Shown one piece after another: positions 12,395 to 24,600 of a DNA stretch of 64,000 nt (position 1 is the first letter of the stretch; each line of letters begins with the position of its first letter). The notes beneath the pieces were generated by a model. It saw only the letters and a program-made list of their open reading frames with translations. It searched no databases and was not told where the DNA came from. A program made the position numbers and the translations under genes. The stretch is from contig AP031352.1 of the NCBI GenBank assembly GCA_037833965.1, positions 5,622,501-5,686,500 on the forward strand, read 5' to 3'. The stretch comes from Marchantia polymorpha subsp. ruderalis. Its lineage: Eukaryota; Streptophyta; Marchantiopsida; Marchantiales; Marchantiaceae.

Positions 12395-15300
12395 TTATGA
12401 CTTGGTGCCAAGCGAAACGTTAGGATTTTCATCCTTGAACTGCTTATTAAATTTCATCCGTTCGAAGCCAACTTGATGGAGCTTTCTCAGCTTCTGCTTC
12501 TTAGTGTCCTCTGCGCTCTTGATCTGTGAGCCCAGCCCTGAGATCTGCGACTCCAGCGACGAGTACTTGCTCTGCGCCCTCTTGATAGTTGAGGCGGCCT
12601 CTTTGGCCTTGGCCTTCATGGCCTTGATGTCAGCCTTACCTTTCTTCACGCTCTCTTGCAAACTCTGCAGTCGAAGCCAACGGACCAGACGCACTAACTG
12701 TCAGCCTTGGTTGCAATGCCCAGAGATTAGATTGCATTCATCCCTCCGAATCGTGCATAAAAAAATCGAGAAATGCCCGGAAGTTTGGCTTCCTCTGCTA
12801 ACGTTCGATTACAGGATGTGGTGCCAAGCAATAAAAGAAAATGGGATGACCCAATAGGAAATGGAACTAGAAAAAAACTGCGAGCAGTTGGAAATATACA
12901 ATGAGAAATATTTATCCACAATATATATCAAATTGTTTATTTAGATATCACTGAAATAGGAGGATTGTGTGTAAATTAATGAATAACATTTGATTCTAAG
13001 CAGTTGAATTAATAGCCACACCTGAAAATGATATCCATGGGGACTCCTACATATATCGATTAGATATTCTAGTAGGGTAATGGAAATGGTTGGCAGGCAA
13101 TAGAAAATGATAACTATAATTCGGTTATCTAGCGTCTTCGGCTTCGACCCAAAAGATCACATGCTTAAGTTATGAGCCTTATGCTCCTACCGAGATTCCG
13201 CAACTATTAAAAGGTGCGCAAACTCAAAGTAGCTTAACTGATAGGCCTCGTAGGTGAGTGATGCATAGGGTGACTAAACGATCAAGGAAGGATCTAGAAG
13301 AGAACTGAAGTTCAAAAGAGAGACTCACGTCAACTGTTTTCTGGAGCTTGGGGTTAATAATTGTAAGCTTCTCGAGGTGTTTTTTGCACATAATCCAGTC
13401 TCCGTTTTCCTCCTGGGCTTTTGCGTACAGTAGCTTCAGATGGTTCAGGACCATCCTCAGTCTTCCAATCTCGCTGGCACAAACGTCTCGTTCGATCTTC
13501 ACCTCCTACAGCAGCAAATGAGCAGGACGAGGCTAATCTCAGCGTTGTCTCGAATGCAGGATTTGAGAGTCATGATAATGCATACCCACGTCCATGGATT
13601 ACAGACTCGAGACAGACGAGATCTTACTCTGGTTCTCGTTGTGTTGAGATTTCTCGATAACTCGTAAAGTTCGGTATGCTTCCGGAGAGCGATAGTGTCA
13701 GTCAGAAGTTCGTACTGGGCTTCCAGACCTGCGGGCATAGTCCATTGACGAGCTTGATTCAGCTGGAGTTGCTCACGTTTGTAATTGGCCACTACCTAAA
13801 GTGTTGTTTCTCGAAGACAAGGCTGCGGTGGTGCACTTGAAGCCTAGTCTGTGGGCACCCGATCTGCCAGCATGATCGTTTTCACGTTCCCCAGTAACTG
13901 CTGCTGATTTAGCTGTTCTCTAAATGTGATCTGGCGGTGGGTACATCAACCGAATTTGATTACGGGTTTAGATATAAATTTCGGCAACTAATTCGAAATA
14001 TCAGGAGTGAGTGAGTGAGTGAGTGAGTACACGGTCTTAGACTTGCCTCTGGCTCTTGCCTCCAGTCGGCATACACCGCCCGTGCGTGGGGCGTCGTAAT
14101 TTCCCGCGAGCTCCAAATCTTGGACCCGCCTTTCCAACTTCCTGTAAGCGCACCAACCAGACACAATGCGCATTGCTTTATACAAACCCGTGGTTACAAT
14201 CGTTTTCAATCTATGGTAAAGCCATCGACGAGAGTGCGATGAGAACGCATACTAAGACCCAGACAAAGTACCACCACAAGCCGGAAATTAAACGAAGAGA
14301 TCAGAACCCCTCTGAATTCTCATGGATTTAAATCGATACCAGTGGAGTGATATGGACACGCATCCATTATCAAAAGAATTTTAGCTCAACGGCCCGCCCA
14401 TGTTCGCTGTCGAAATGTGTGTACCTAGAGCTCTTAAATCTCAGCAAGTGTGTTCATGTCTACTACCGTGATGTAAATGGGCACTCTCTCAAACAAAAAA
14501 TCCCATGTCATGCACTTTCACTACGTGCATCTCTCATGCCTGTAGTATAGCAGTGTGACTCTCTCTTTAAACCATGAACTGGGGATTTTGACGATATCCA
14601 CATCGAAGTATCTAATTACTCTAGTGTCGGATCCCTGACAACCACACCAGCAGCAATCTCTCTTCCCTAGACGTTTTTAGTGGGCATTGACCCGTGATAC
14701 TCAGAGCAAATGTGTACATGTCTCTACAGATTGCATGACCACTAACTATCTCTTGCCATCATGTTACTACGAGTGTCTATACTGTTCGCCCGGTGATTGA
14801 GTGGGCTCCCTCTCTCCACCCTCCCTAAGCAGCGTCGATTCATATTCATGTCTACTACTCCGTCAGATCCGCTCTCTCGCTTGTAGTCATGGTTTCATTA
14901 CCAGCCTCGGTCAAAGAAAAATTCATCTACTTCTGTACTTCTTTGTGTCTGTCTCTACAACGCACGCATCCCTGACTAAATTTAGGCTCACAAGCCCCCA
15001 CGCCTGTCTTTGCTCGATAGATCTGATTTTTGTTGTGTGGTGTAAATATGTTACGAAGAAGTGGAACTCTCACACTGAATTAATTGCTGACGCTGGGGTT
15101 GGTAGGTTGATAGGCAGGCATGCAGATGGTTTGGCTCGGTGCCTAAAATTAACTTGCTTCATTTGCAGCAGCTGCATTCGAGTGTATTCGAGGACTTATA
15201 TTGCCGCAGGTACAACTAAGGATTCGCGGTTTTACGGGTGAATGCAAGTCATATATTATCTACAGCTGCCACCTTTCATACTTGTCTCGATCAACCTTAA

Positions 15301-17225
15301 GCCGAATCGTTGCTCATTGCAAAATGCCGCTGACCAATCCAATGCGTCGGTCGGTGGAAAGTTTGTTGGTTTCGCACGGCTTTCAAAGTGGAACTTTTCA
15401 TCTCATAGAAGGGATTGGTCTTAGACTGGTGAAAAGCGGGGGCCCACTTCGAGCTTCGCAACCGTCGATCGCCAGTGCGTTGAAACGTTCAGGCAACGCA
15501 TTGACTTGCCCGCTCGACACATCCTTTGGATATTGACACGTGGGATGTGGATGGGAGTTTGCCACAGAAGAAGAGGGATCAATATTGTGGCATATAGCGG
15601 TCGTCCTAAAACTCTCTTCTCTGCTGCCAGTTAGAGGCAAAGGGTGTGGGTTGTATGGTAGAATAGGTGGTAGCTCTCCTCCTCAAAATGATCTGCCTGC
15701 CTGCCTGCCTGACGAAAGGTTTAACTTTACCAGCCGTACTTCTCATGCTTTTTTCCAAAGAGTAATCGTGTCTCTTTATTTTTACTCTCACGATTCAACT
15801 CAGCTAGACCAACATCAGCCTTTCGAAACCAGCAGCACGTCTCTCTAATGTTTGTCTGACCCGAACCGTATTTTTCAATGCTGACCATCGTTACTTGTGC
15901 CTTAAATATGTGGTGATTGATATCAGACGGTGACCGATTCACCACCTGCTCTGCGATATAACGTGCGTGAGCACTGCACTGGTCCAGAATCTGAGATCGT
16001 CTCAGGCCTACGGTTGTGTATATGGAATGGAATGGAATGGAGTTCGTTAGTTTCGATCAATCTTTTCTCACTGCGAGGCATCGAGGGTCGGGGTCGATTA
16101 GAGGTGGTCCAGTGCACGAACTTCAGAGTTTGCTTAACAGGAGTGCGTGCAGAGCTGAGGCGGCAGGGGAGAGAACGGCCTAGAAAATGAGAATCACGCC
16201 TCGGTTGTCCTCAGGACTCCATCTTCATCGCTAACTCGCTAAGCTCAATCGATCGACTAGTGACGACTACCTCCCTCCCCCTCTCCTCTCCGTGGCTTAA
16301 TTATTAGTCTATGAGACTGGGTACTGCAGTCGGATAACTGCTCCTCGCCAGAATGCTAGACTTAAACAATTCGTTGAAATTCAAAGCCACTGTCATCGAG
16401 CTTGAGAAGCAAAGTTCGAGTGGTTACAGGAATGGAGCAGATTTCACTCGCTGTCATAGCGAACCTGCCGGAGCTCAATTCGACTGAATCTTCCTTGCAC
16501 GGCAATGCCACTGCACCAGCAAGCACAGCCCGGCCCGGCCCGGCCTGGTCTGTCTTTCTGACTGACAGACGGACGGACGGATCGATGGATTGGATCGATA
16601 GATCGAGACGGTGCAACACGAACGCCATGAGCAGATCCGATAGAACTCATGCGTCGAGGATATCACGTACAAGGTTTCATGCCATAGCAATTTCTGATAT
16701 GGAAGGATCAGATGTCCGGACGGACGGTGGGAATTGGAAATTATGCAATCGAGGGAAAGTATTTCTGAGACTCTCGACGAGGACGTTGAGGATGGTGGTG
16801 GTGGTGGTGGTAATGATGATGGTGGTGGAGAAGTGAGTGTGGGGAGCGTACCGATTTTCCGCAACACGTCTCACGTACTCGTGTCTGTGTTCGGCGAGAT
16901 GGATCTCACCATTCAAAAGCGCTTCTTTCAAATCAATTATTTCTCCTAATAAGTTTTCTTTGTCTCGGCTCTTACAGACCTGGACGGTTCGCGCTCTTCC
17001 GAGATACGGGGGAACGCTCACAATATTATCGGCCAGATTCGTGAAGTAAGCACTCACGGCCCCGGCCCCGGCGGTGCCCGTGGCGCTCTGCGCGGGGCTC
17101 GCGGGCGTCTGGCCGCCCGTGCCCGTGCCCGTGCCCTCCCCATCCCCCTGGCCCTCGCCCCCGCCCGCCGCCGCCGCCTCTTCAGCATTGTCTGGCTCCA
17201 ATTTGGCTGCTTTTCCCGTCGCCAT
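12395..17225 (-). CDS. Unrecognised coiled-coil protein, five exons, about 365 residues
   Basis: I do not recognise the family. On the minus strand five exons join with matching phases: 17225-16852, 14141-14033, 13795-13628, 13505-13329 and 12664-12395, totalling 1,098 nt including the stop. The start is an ATG followed by an Ala/Gly/Glu-rich low-complexity leader (about residues 1-55). Then come long charged amphipathic stretches typical of coiled coil, for example around GEIIDLKEALLNGEIHLAEH, EIGRLRMVLNHLKLLYAKAQ and the Lys-rich KADIKAMKAKAKEAA. No transmembrane segment or catalytic motif is seen. The join between exon 1 (ends two bases into an Arg codon) and exon 2 (starts with the third base) is the least secure because that intron is 2.7 kb. 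A structural role, for instance in the cytoskeleton or flagellar axoneme of motile sperm, is possible but is only inference. Confidence 0.75.
14142..16851 (-). other. Large first intron of the coiled-coil gene
   Basis: This 2.7-kb intron has several simple-sequence tracts: an ATGGA run near 16021-16040 and a GGT/GAT-rich tract at 16793-16830 on the plus strand, the latter lying just inside exon 1's donor side. A GTGA run (14006-14028) sits just beyond exon 2. Open frames inside look non-coding. Confidence 0.5.
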
Positions 17226-19014
17226 GGCTCCACATCCGCCGTCCTCGTCGGCTCGATGCGTTGTCGGAAAAGAGGGAGTGCTCGAGCCTCCCCCGCAGCC
17301 GTTTCGTTTCTCTCGCCCTCTTCCATCATACCCTCTCGCGAAACAGCAGGTCCAGAAAACGGTTCCTACACCAACCGAAACTCGACACCAGCCCGGATCT
17401 CGATCTGCCTTCGCCCGTGTGTGAATGCGGCGCAGCTCAGGGGTCCGTGATGATCATGATGTGCCATTCCATTGGTGCGATCGCTTGCTTGCTCACTCAC
17501 TTGCAGGTCCCAATTTCGTAACTCCCATATATATTCTCGACTGCAACTGCTCGATCCGCTGCTCCGTCATTCTGAACCAGTTCTCTGCACCAATCGGGCG
17601 ACGATCGACTGCTGTTATTTAAGGCCGATTACGGTTGCGAGCTGGGGCTATCGAAAGCTCGTGTGACGAGTATCGCTCTCGCTGGATTCGTTCACCATTT
17701 CGCGGTGAAATCCCCAACCACCAACCCGCAGGACTACGGTCCTCGATCGAAGGGTAAACTATTCGAGAAGGCTTCCACATCACGTGGTGATAAAACGGGA
17801 ATTCGAATTGGTTATGGTCGTGGTAGGTGAGCTAGCGATGGTTTCCCCGCCTCTCGCACCCACACTTCGCGCGATGGGACGGACGGGTACGCAGGACAAT
17901 TCATGCTCGTGTTTTATAAGGTAGGTAGGTAGCACCGATTACCCCACTCACGTAGACTAAGTCGGAGCATGCCCGCGGAGTCTGCGGGTAATGATTTTAT
18001 CGTCCAGACGATTGGGGACGTGGAAGTGGGGAGGACTCGAGAGGAGCGTGGGAGGACGATCTGGACTCTCCTGCAGAGTGTGTTCCGTCAGCCAGCGTCA
18101 ATATCACAGGGGAAGCCGAAGTACGGTCGATATATAGACATGGCGCGCACAGGAAAGATCTCAACCACTGGAATAAGACCAGGAAGAAGGAAGTTCGTGA
18201 AATAATTTAAGTTGCAGGACTCGCGGTGATACCAAATGTTGCTTCGAACCTTCCAGTACTGTATTGTCAAAAGAGGAGCCCAGTTTTCGTTGCAGCTGCA
18301 GCAGCTGGGTCCTTTATGTTGTGAGGATAGGGGTCACTCGAGGTAGGGAGGCAGGCACGCAGGCAGGCAAACTATAGGATGGATGAAGAATAACAACTAG
18401 CCTCTGGTATGTGGTCCATCAAAGTATAAGGGCATGTATGACGAATGAAAATTTGATTAAGAATGGATCGTTCGAATCATGAACGAAATAGCTCTAATTG
18501 ACACTAATGTGGCCGGCTACTAACTATATTCCCAACCTACAAAGCTTTGGCTGCCGACTGGCTAATTGGGTTGAATGAATGAATGGATGAATGAAGGCAT
18601 TCGATCGATCTATGAATCAACAGCCAGAGCTCTTGGCTATCTACAAACTATTTACGCAGCTTCTACTGTAATGTCTACCTATCTAAATCAACTGCATGGT
18701 GCGTTCGATATCTTGCTGCCTTGACGAACCGCTCCAAATTCATCGAACAACCAGAGTGCTGTAACTCCGACCCTACTCTACGTTACTACATGCACCATCG
18801 CGCGCAGGTGCGTGCGTGCGGGAGTGCAAAGGCAGACTACATCTTCTTACGTCGTATGTACACGGAGCTACTCCTGGCTTACTCCTCGATGCCTGCCTAC
18901 GCGTGAATGTTCATTAAAAAGAGTTGTTAACTGTGGACGGGCAATTGCTGCGCCCGAGCGGTGACCTCAAGGCTCACCGAGGGGAATCGACAAATCGGTC
19001 GAGGAACGAATCGA
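17226..19014. promoter_or_regulatory. Upstream region of the coiled-coil gene and 3' flank of the H+-ATPase
   Basis: Both flanking genes are on the minus strand, so this interval must contain the promoter of the coiled-coil gene near 17230-17700 and the 3' UTR of the H+-ATPase near 18500-19014. Short GGTA, GGCA and GAAT microsatellite-like tracts occur (17925, 18345 and 18575). No specific element could be assigned. Confidence 0.4.
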
Positions 19015-21603
19015 TCAGTTGCCGAGGCCAGCGCGGATACCGAATTTGATCACGTCGAGCGGAATGTAGGTGACGACGCTGTAGATCCAGACGATGCCGG
19101 CCCACTTCCAGCCGAGCGGCGCGATGCGGGCGAAGGTCCAGTTGGCGTACACGGCCAGAACGGTGGCGATGAGCTGCGCGATCACGAAGGCCGTGACGAG
19201 CAGGAAGCCCGGGCGCTCGATGAAGGACCAGCTGCGCGAGCGCGTGACGAAGATGAGCGCCTGGCTGACGATGCTCACCTGCAGGTAGACGGCGGACACC
19301 AGGCGGCCGTGGTCGTCGCGCAGCGAGTCTGCGCCGAAGAGGTCGGCGAAGGCGTCCGAGTCGTGCACGAGCCAGAAGAAGACCACCGTCATGACGGCCA
19401 GGTACGAGCCCAGGAAGATGCCGGTGGCGAAGATCTCCTTCAGCTTCCAGCTGTCGGGAAGCGGCGAGGGCTTGACGCGGTCCTTGGCGATGGTCATGAT
19501 CGTGCCGTCGTTCAGAATTGCGATCACCAGCACCATGAAAGGCGAGAAGTCGAATTTCCAAATTAGCGCCAGCAGCATGAAGCCCAGCACGATGCGGATG
19601 GTGATGGACACGGCGTAGATGGTGTAATTCTTCATGCGCTGGAAGATGGCGCGGCTCGTCAGCACGGCGCTGATGATCACGCTCAGCCCGGGCTCCGTCA
19701 GGACGATGTCGGACGCGCTGCGGGCCGCGTCCGTCGCGTCGTCCACCGCGATTCCGATGTCCGCCTTCTTGAGCGCCGGCGCGTCGTTCACACCGTCGCC
19801 TGTCATGCCGACGATGTGCTTGCGCGCCTGCAGCCGCTTCACGATCTCGTACTTGTGCTCGGGGAAGACTCCCGCGAATCCGTCGGCCTGCTCGATCAGG
19901 TCGTCCACGCTTCCGGCGCCTGACTGCCCCGAGCCCTTGGCCTTGGCCGCGACTGCGACGTCGCCCGCGTCGGCGGCGAGGAGCGACGACGAAGGGTACA
20001 TGTTGGTGCCCATGCCGAGGCGGCGGCCCGTTTCCTTACCGATGGCGAGCTGGTCGCCGGTAATCATCTTCACGCTGACGCCCAGTGCCATGGCGCGACG
20101 GATGGTCTCGGCGCTGTCGTGTCGCGGCGGGTCGAAGAGCGGCATCATGCCGCAGAACCTCCAGGGCCCGCCGGGCGCGTCCTTGAGGCCCTCCGGCACC
20201 TCCTGCACGGCCACGCCGAGCGAGCGCAGGCCGCGCTCCGCGAACTTGTCGATGACGGCGTGCACGCGCGGCGCGATCTCGTGCTGGTTGTCGGCGAGCT
20301 CGAGGATCTGCTCGGGCGCGCCCTTGCTGGCGCGGTACATCTTGCCGTCCGAGTCGTCGATGTAGGTGATGGCCGTGCGCTTGTCCACCGGGTTGAAGGG
20401 CAGGAAGTGCAGCTCGCGGATGCCGGCGCGCGCCATGCTCGGGTCCGCCAGCGCGCTGACGATGGTCGCGTCGATGGCGTCCTGGTTCTCGGTTCGCGCG
20501 GCGCGCGCCGCCATCAGAATCACGGTGCTCTTGTCCATGCCCGGCTGGAAGACCTCGACCAGGTTCACGTCCACCGTGAGCTTGTTGAGCGTCAGCGTGC
20601 CGGTCTTGTCGCTGCACAGAATGTCCATGCCGGCCATCTCCTCGATGGCCGTCATGCGCTTGGTGATGGCGCCCTGCGTCGACAGGCGGTGCGCCCCGAT
20701 CGCCATTGTCACTGACAGCACGGTGGGCATGGCGATGGGGATGCCGCCGATCAGCAGCACCAGCAAATTGTCGATGCCGTCGCGGTACGTCCTGTGCTGC
20801 ACGGGCCACATGACGAGAATCTCGACCACCATGCCGATGGCGATGGAGATGATGCAGAAATTCCCGATTGCCTTGAGCACCTTCTGGAAGTGGCCCTCCT
20901 GGTTCGTGCTGTCGACGAGGTGCGCGGCCTTGCCGAAGAATGAGTGCACGCCCGTGGCGATGACCACCGCCTCGATCTCGCCCTGCTTGCAAGTCGAGCC
21001 CGAGAACACGGAGTCGCCGGGCCCTTTGGTCGCCGGCAGCGACTCGCCCGTCAGCGCCGACTGGTCGATTTTGAGCGCATCGCCCTCGAGCAGCCGGGCG
21101 TCGGCAGGGACGATGTCTCCCAGCTTGATGCTGATGATGTCGCCCGGCACCAGCACGGCCGCGTCCATCTCCGCCCAGCGCCCGTCGCGCAGCACCTTGG
21201 AGGTGGGCGCGAGCTTGGCCATCAGCGCGGCGGCGGCGTTGCCCGCGTTGTTCTCCTCGACGAAGCTGATGGTCGAGTTGATTATCAGCAGCACGATGAT
21301 TCCCACGAAATCCTGCCAGTCCGGGGGCCTACCGTCACCGTTGGCCAGAGCGATCGCCATGATGGCTGCGAACTCCATGACCCACGACAGAGGATTCCAC
21401 ATGAATCCCAGAAACTTGAGTATCTTGCTCTCGGACTTCTCCTCCAGCTTGTTGTACCCGAATATCTTCAGCCTCTCCTCCCCGTCGCTGCTCGACAGCC
21501 CCGCCGCCGCGCACTGCAGCTTATCGAACACCTCGCTCATCGGGCATTTCTCCAGGTTGGCCTCGTTGCCGATGGAGTCCAGACTCAGCCCGGCGCCCGC
21601 CAT
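19015..21603 (-). CDS. Plasma-membrane P3A-type H+-ATPase without C-terminal regulatory domain
   Basis: This 862-residue protein should pump protons out of the cell using ATP, energising the plasma membrane. Seen in order: actuator-domain TGES at residues 185-188, the M4 segment with GIPIAMPTV (about 288-295), the phosphorylation motif SDKTGTLT with the acceptor Asp at 332, a [14 protein letters not shown] nucleotide-domain motif, and the hinge motif [10 protein letters not shown], followed by the C-terminal membrane bundle. Plant members are usually about 950 residues with a roughly 100-residue autoinhibitory tail ending in a penultimate Thr that recruits 14-3-3 proteins. Here the protein stops right after the last membrane helix (IRAGLGN), so that tail is absent. 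The gene is one uninterrupted exon and much more GC-rich than its neighbours, whereas vascular-plant relatives have many introns. It resembles the non-pT class known in bryophytes and algae. A missed downstream exon is possible but I see no convincing donor before the stop. Confidence 0.93.
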   Translation of the reverse strand: MAGAGLSLDSIGNEANLEKCPMSEVFDKLQCAAAGLSSSDGEERLKIFGYNKLEEKSESKILKFLGFMWNPLSWVMEFAAIMAIALANGDGRPPDWQDFVGIIVLLIINSTISFVEENNAGNAAAALMAKLAPTSKVLRDGRWAEMDAAVLVPGDIISIKLGDIVPADARLLEGDALKIDQSALTGESLPATKGPGDSVFSGSTCKQGEIEAVVIATGVHSFFGKAAHLVDSTNQEGHFQKVLKAIGNFCIISIAIGMVVEILVMWPVQHRTYRDGIDNLLVLLIGGIPIAMPTVLSVTMAIGAHRLSTQGAITKRMTAIEEMAGMDILCSDKTGTLTLNKLTVDVNLVEVFQPGMDKSTVILMAARAARTENQDAIDATIVSALADPSMARAGIRELHFLPFNPVDKRTAITYIDDSDGKMYRASKGAPEQILELADNQHEIAPRVHAVIDKFAERGLRSLGVAVQEVPEGLKDAPGGPWRFCGMMPLFDPPRHDSAETIRRAMALGVSVKMITGDQLAIGKETGRRLGMGTNMYPSSSLLAADAGDVAVAAKAKGSGQSGAGSVDDLIEQADGFAGVFPEHKYEIVKRLQARKHIVGMTGDGVNDAPALKKADIGIAVDDATDAARSASDIVLTEPGLSVIISAVLTSRAIFQRMKNYTIYAVSITIRIVLGFMLLALIWKFDFSPFMVLVIAILNDGTIMTIAKDRVKPSPLPDSWKLKEIFATGIFLGSYLAVMTVVFFWLVHDSDAFADLFGADSLRDDHGRLVSAVYLQVSIVSQALIFVTRSRSWSFIERPGFLLVTAFVIAQLIATVLAVYANWTFARIAPLGWKWAGIVWIYSVVTYIPLDVIKFGIRAGLGN

Positions 21604-24600
21604 GGCTCCCCCGCCCTGCTCTCGATCCGTGCCTGCGCTGCTCGTGTCGTCGTCCGCTCTCTCCCGCCTCCTGTTCCCGAATTAAGCTCGAATCGAGAAT
21701 TCCTCCACTCGCCCACGTACAGAATCGGATGCCTCTCGAGTCCAGATGTAAAATCCTAGCCCTATACCAAAATCTACTCTACTCGATATCTATCAGAACA
21801 TAATCTCACCCCGTACATCACACCACACCATCATAATCATCGTCATCGCTTAATATTTTTTTTCTCAATAGCAGTAAGTATGTGCCTCCTGTCCCTGGCT
21901 TGATCGATGTTCCCTTCCTTCTTCGTCCGCCGGCTGCGATGACTAGCACGAGTGACACTCGTGGACCTGGACCTAAGACTGACCTGAAGTGAACCGGGGA
22001 ATTGACACTTTGAATCGACCAGTCGTCGAGAGGCACTGCAAGGTAGCTGCAGAAGAAAGCTGAGAAAGAATTGCAACTGTCACTATGCCCACTGATCTTA
22101 TACTAGCTAACTACAGGATATAAGGACTACCACCCCCACCAACACTACACTAAACTACACTTCACTTCTCTTCACTAGCTTCACGTCGTCACCAGTCGCT
22201 CCTTTGATGATATTTTTACTGGATCTCCTGGCCGCCTCGAGCTCTCACGGATGAGGAGGAGGAGGAGGAGGAGGCAGACAAGCCAATGAATGATTGGAAA
22301 GAGCAGTGATGAGAACTGAGATATCACTCCCTGTCCACGGTCTGCTACATATACTGGTGAACGTCAGGAGCTCAGATACGGTCCTTGAAACAGAGGAAAT
22401 ATGGGTCTAGGAAATTCGGGTCGAGACTGGCATCGCGCGCGTCTGATCTACTCGACTGTAGACTGTTGAACCTTTAGCGCAATCGAATTCGCAGTCAAGA
22501 GAAGGTCACTGATTCAGGTGCCGATGTAGGCAAGTAGGCAGGCAGGCAGGAAGGCAGCAGCAGGAGGAGGAGGAGGAAGGAGGAGGCAGGCCCGCTAAAA
22601 CCCCGGGCAGCAAGGACGTTTGGCGCATGGACAAGTAGCAGCATCTCATGCTAGTGTCTCACCCACGACTCTGGGACGTCGGCTCTGGATCTCCAGCTGC
22701 TGGCTCGTGCTACGACTGCATCCGGAGCCACAGACGTAGCTTCGAGTTGCTGTCTAGAGACCACTGTCCTTCCTGACTTCCGAGGAACAACAACAGATAT
22801 GATCTTTGCTAGAGGAGATGCATCATGAATAAGAAGCCAAGATCTGGCTGGCCACGGAAGAGAACAAGCGAGTGCAAAACTTTTGAGTCCAGCCTTGGTG
22901 AATAGTGCTGCTCATGCTTCTGCGCATGCTGAGCGACACCGGAAAGTGCCAGGAATGTTGTTGGACATTGGCAGCTAGCAGTGTTTCGTGAATCCATGTG
23001 AGCGAGACGCTGGAAACAATTCTCGTGCATGGCATGGCTAGCTGGTTTGCAGTTCTTTTTAAATTTAACTTGAGTTACAGTGCCAGGGCCCAGCAAGTCA
23101 TGGGATCTAGACGGGTGGGTCCTAGCAGCTGCCAGCCTGCAAACCCAAAGTCGAATGAATTTACATCCTGCAAACGTCTTTGCAGCGATTCGACATGGCA
23201 TCTTGAATCGGTATTGAATTTTGTCTATATTAGAAGAATTGTTATTCCTTGACAAAACTTCACGGACTTTCTTTGACAAATATTTTTATTCAAAGTACTA
23301 AGAAGGCCCTGCTAACCTGGGGTCGGTGAACCCAGGGGTTATGATGTGGAACAGGTGGTGAACCGGTCACCCTCTGATATCTTACCTCCTGCGGCCCGGA
23401 AGAGATAACATAAACTCAAGGCAGAAGTAACCATGATCTACCGAAATGACGAACACATCAACATGATGTGCTTTGGCAGGCTGATTCAAGCTAACGTGTT
23501 ACATGTTCAAAGCTGGCTAATCTGTTCAGCCAGACGCAAAGTGACATGCTATATGTTCATGGGTACTACATCTGTTTGTTTGTTTCTTCATTTTTAAGGG
23601 GAGATTTACCTCCCAACTTATTGTAATGTCAGTTACTTGAAATTGCAGACCTGTTACAGCAGGTGCTTTATCAGTTGCGGTCACTCACCTCCTGTTCTTC
23701 AATACAATGCACTTGAACTCAGTCAATATGAGCAATAAAATAATTATATATGCTACAATAATGGATATTCTCAAGGAAGAAGTTTGTAGGATGATTCCGT
23801 TACTGGAAACACGTGCTGCTAAAGTTCTGTTGATAGATCTAGATGCCATGAATGATCAGGGGCATCTGAGGCCTTAGAATATAGTCTGCAACTGTATCAC
23901 TCGGCACAAATGCATGAGCTCACAGGCATCATTCATTTTTTTCTTGAAGCAAGTACATGTACTACAGAGTACATTTTCTGGCATCACTCCACTGGATTCT
24001 GAACGGAGTATCTCGACTCCAAATTGTACATGCCGTCCTCCCCGGATCTCACTGAGACGCAGACAGCGGACACAATATTCTTCAGGAATTAAAAAGAGGT
24101 TAGGATATAAGTATATGCCCTGCGTTAGACTGCACATGGCCCCTTTTGTGTCACTCGCGTACTTTGAGAAACGATAGCGTCACCTGGATTGAACCAGGAC
24201 CCAGCTTTCATCATGAGACACCAGCGAGTTCAAGACAGGTAGCGAACAAAACTGCGGAATCAGTGGGCATCTCGTGCGAGGAAAACATTATTTAGCGGAT
24301 CTCCGAACCGACCATGAGCGCTTTGTTGTCTTGAGCACTGTGCGAGCACTCTTCTTAAGATAGTACTTCACTTCGATCGAGCAGAGAATTACGATCGCGC
24401 TTTTGGATATTCCCAGTACCTGCTTGCTGCTTTATGCGGTACTTAACCAGTGCACCGCACTCTTTCCATCGCTTGGGACAGTCAGTCATCTGTCACAGCA
24501 AGATCAGATGTTCGAACTACTGTAATCACCAGCGGCTGGTGATTACAATAGTTGCTGCTGCTGCTGCTAGGATGATTTGCTTGCCTGATTCTACCATCGA

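Noticed and set aside
18974-21759. Several long frames in other registers across the H+-ATPase (for example 20366-21685 plus, 20036-20992 minus)
   Set aside because: High GC removes stop codons in all frames. Composition is Arg/Ala/His- or Ser/Met-rich with no domain; the P-type ATPase frame is the real one.
24170-24240. tRNA-like T-arm on the minus strand (CCTGG TTCAATC CAGG)
   Set aside because: No matching acceptor stem, D-arm or anticodon arm could be drawn at the right spacing.
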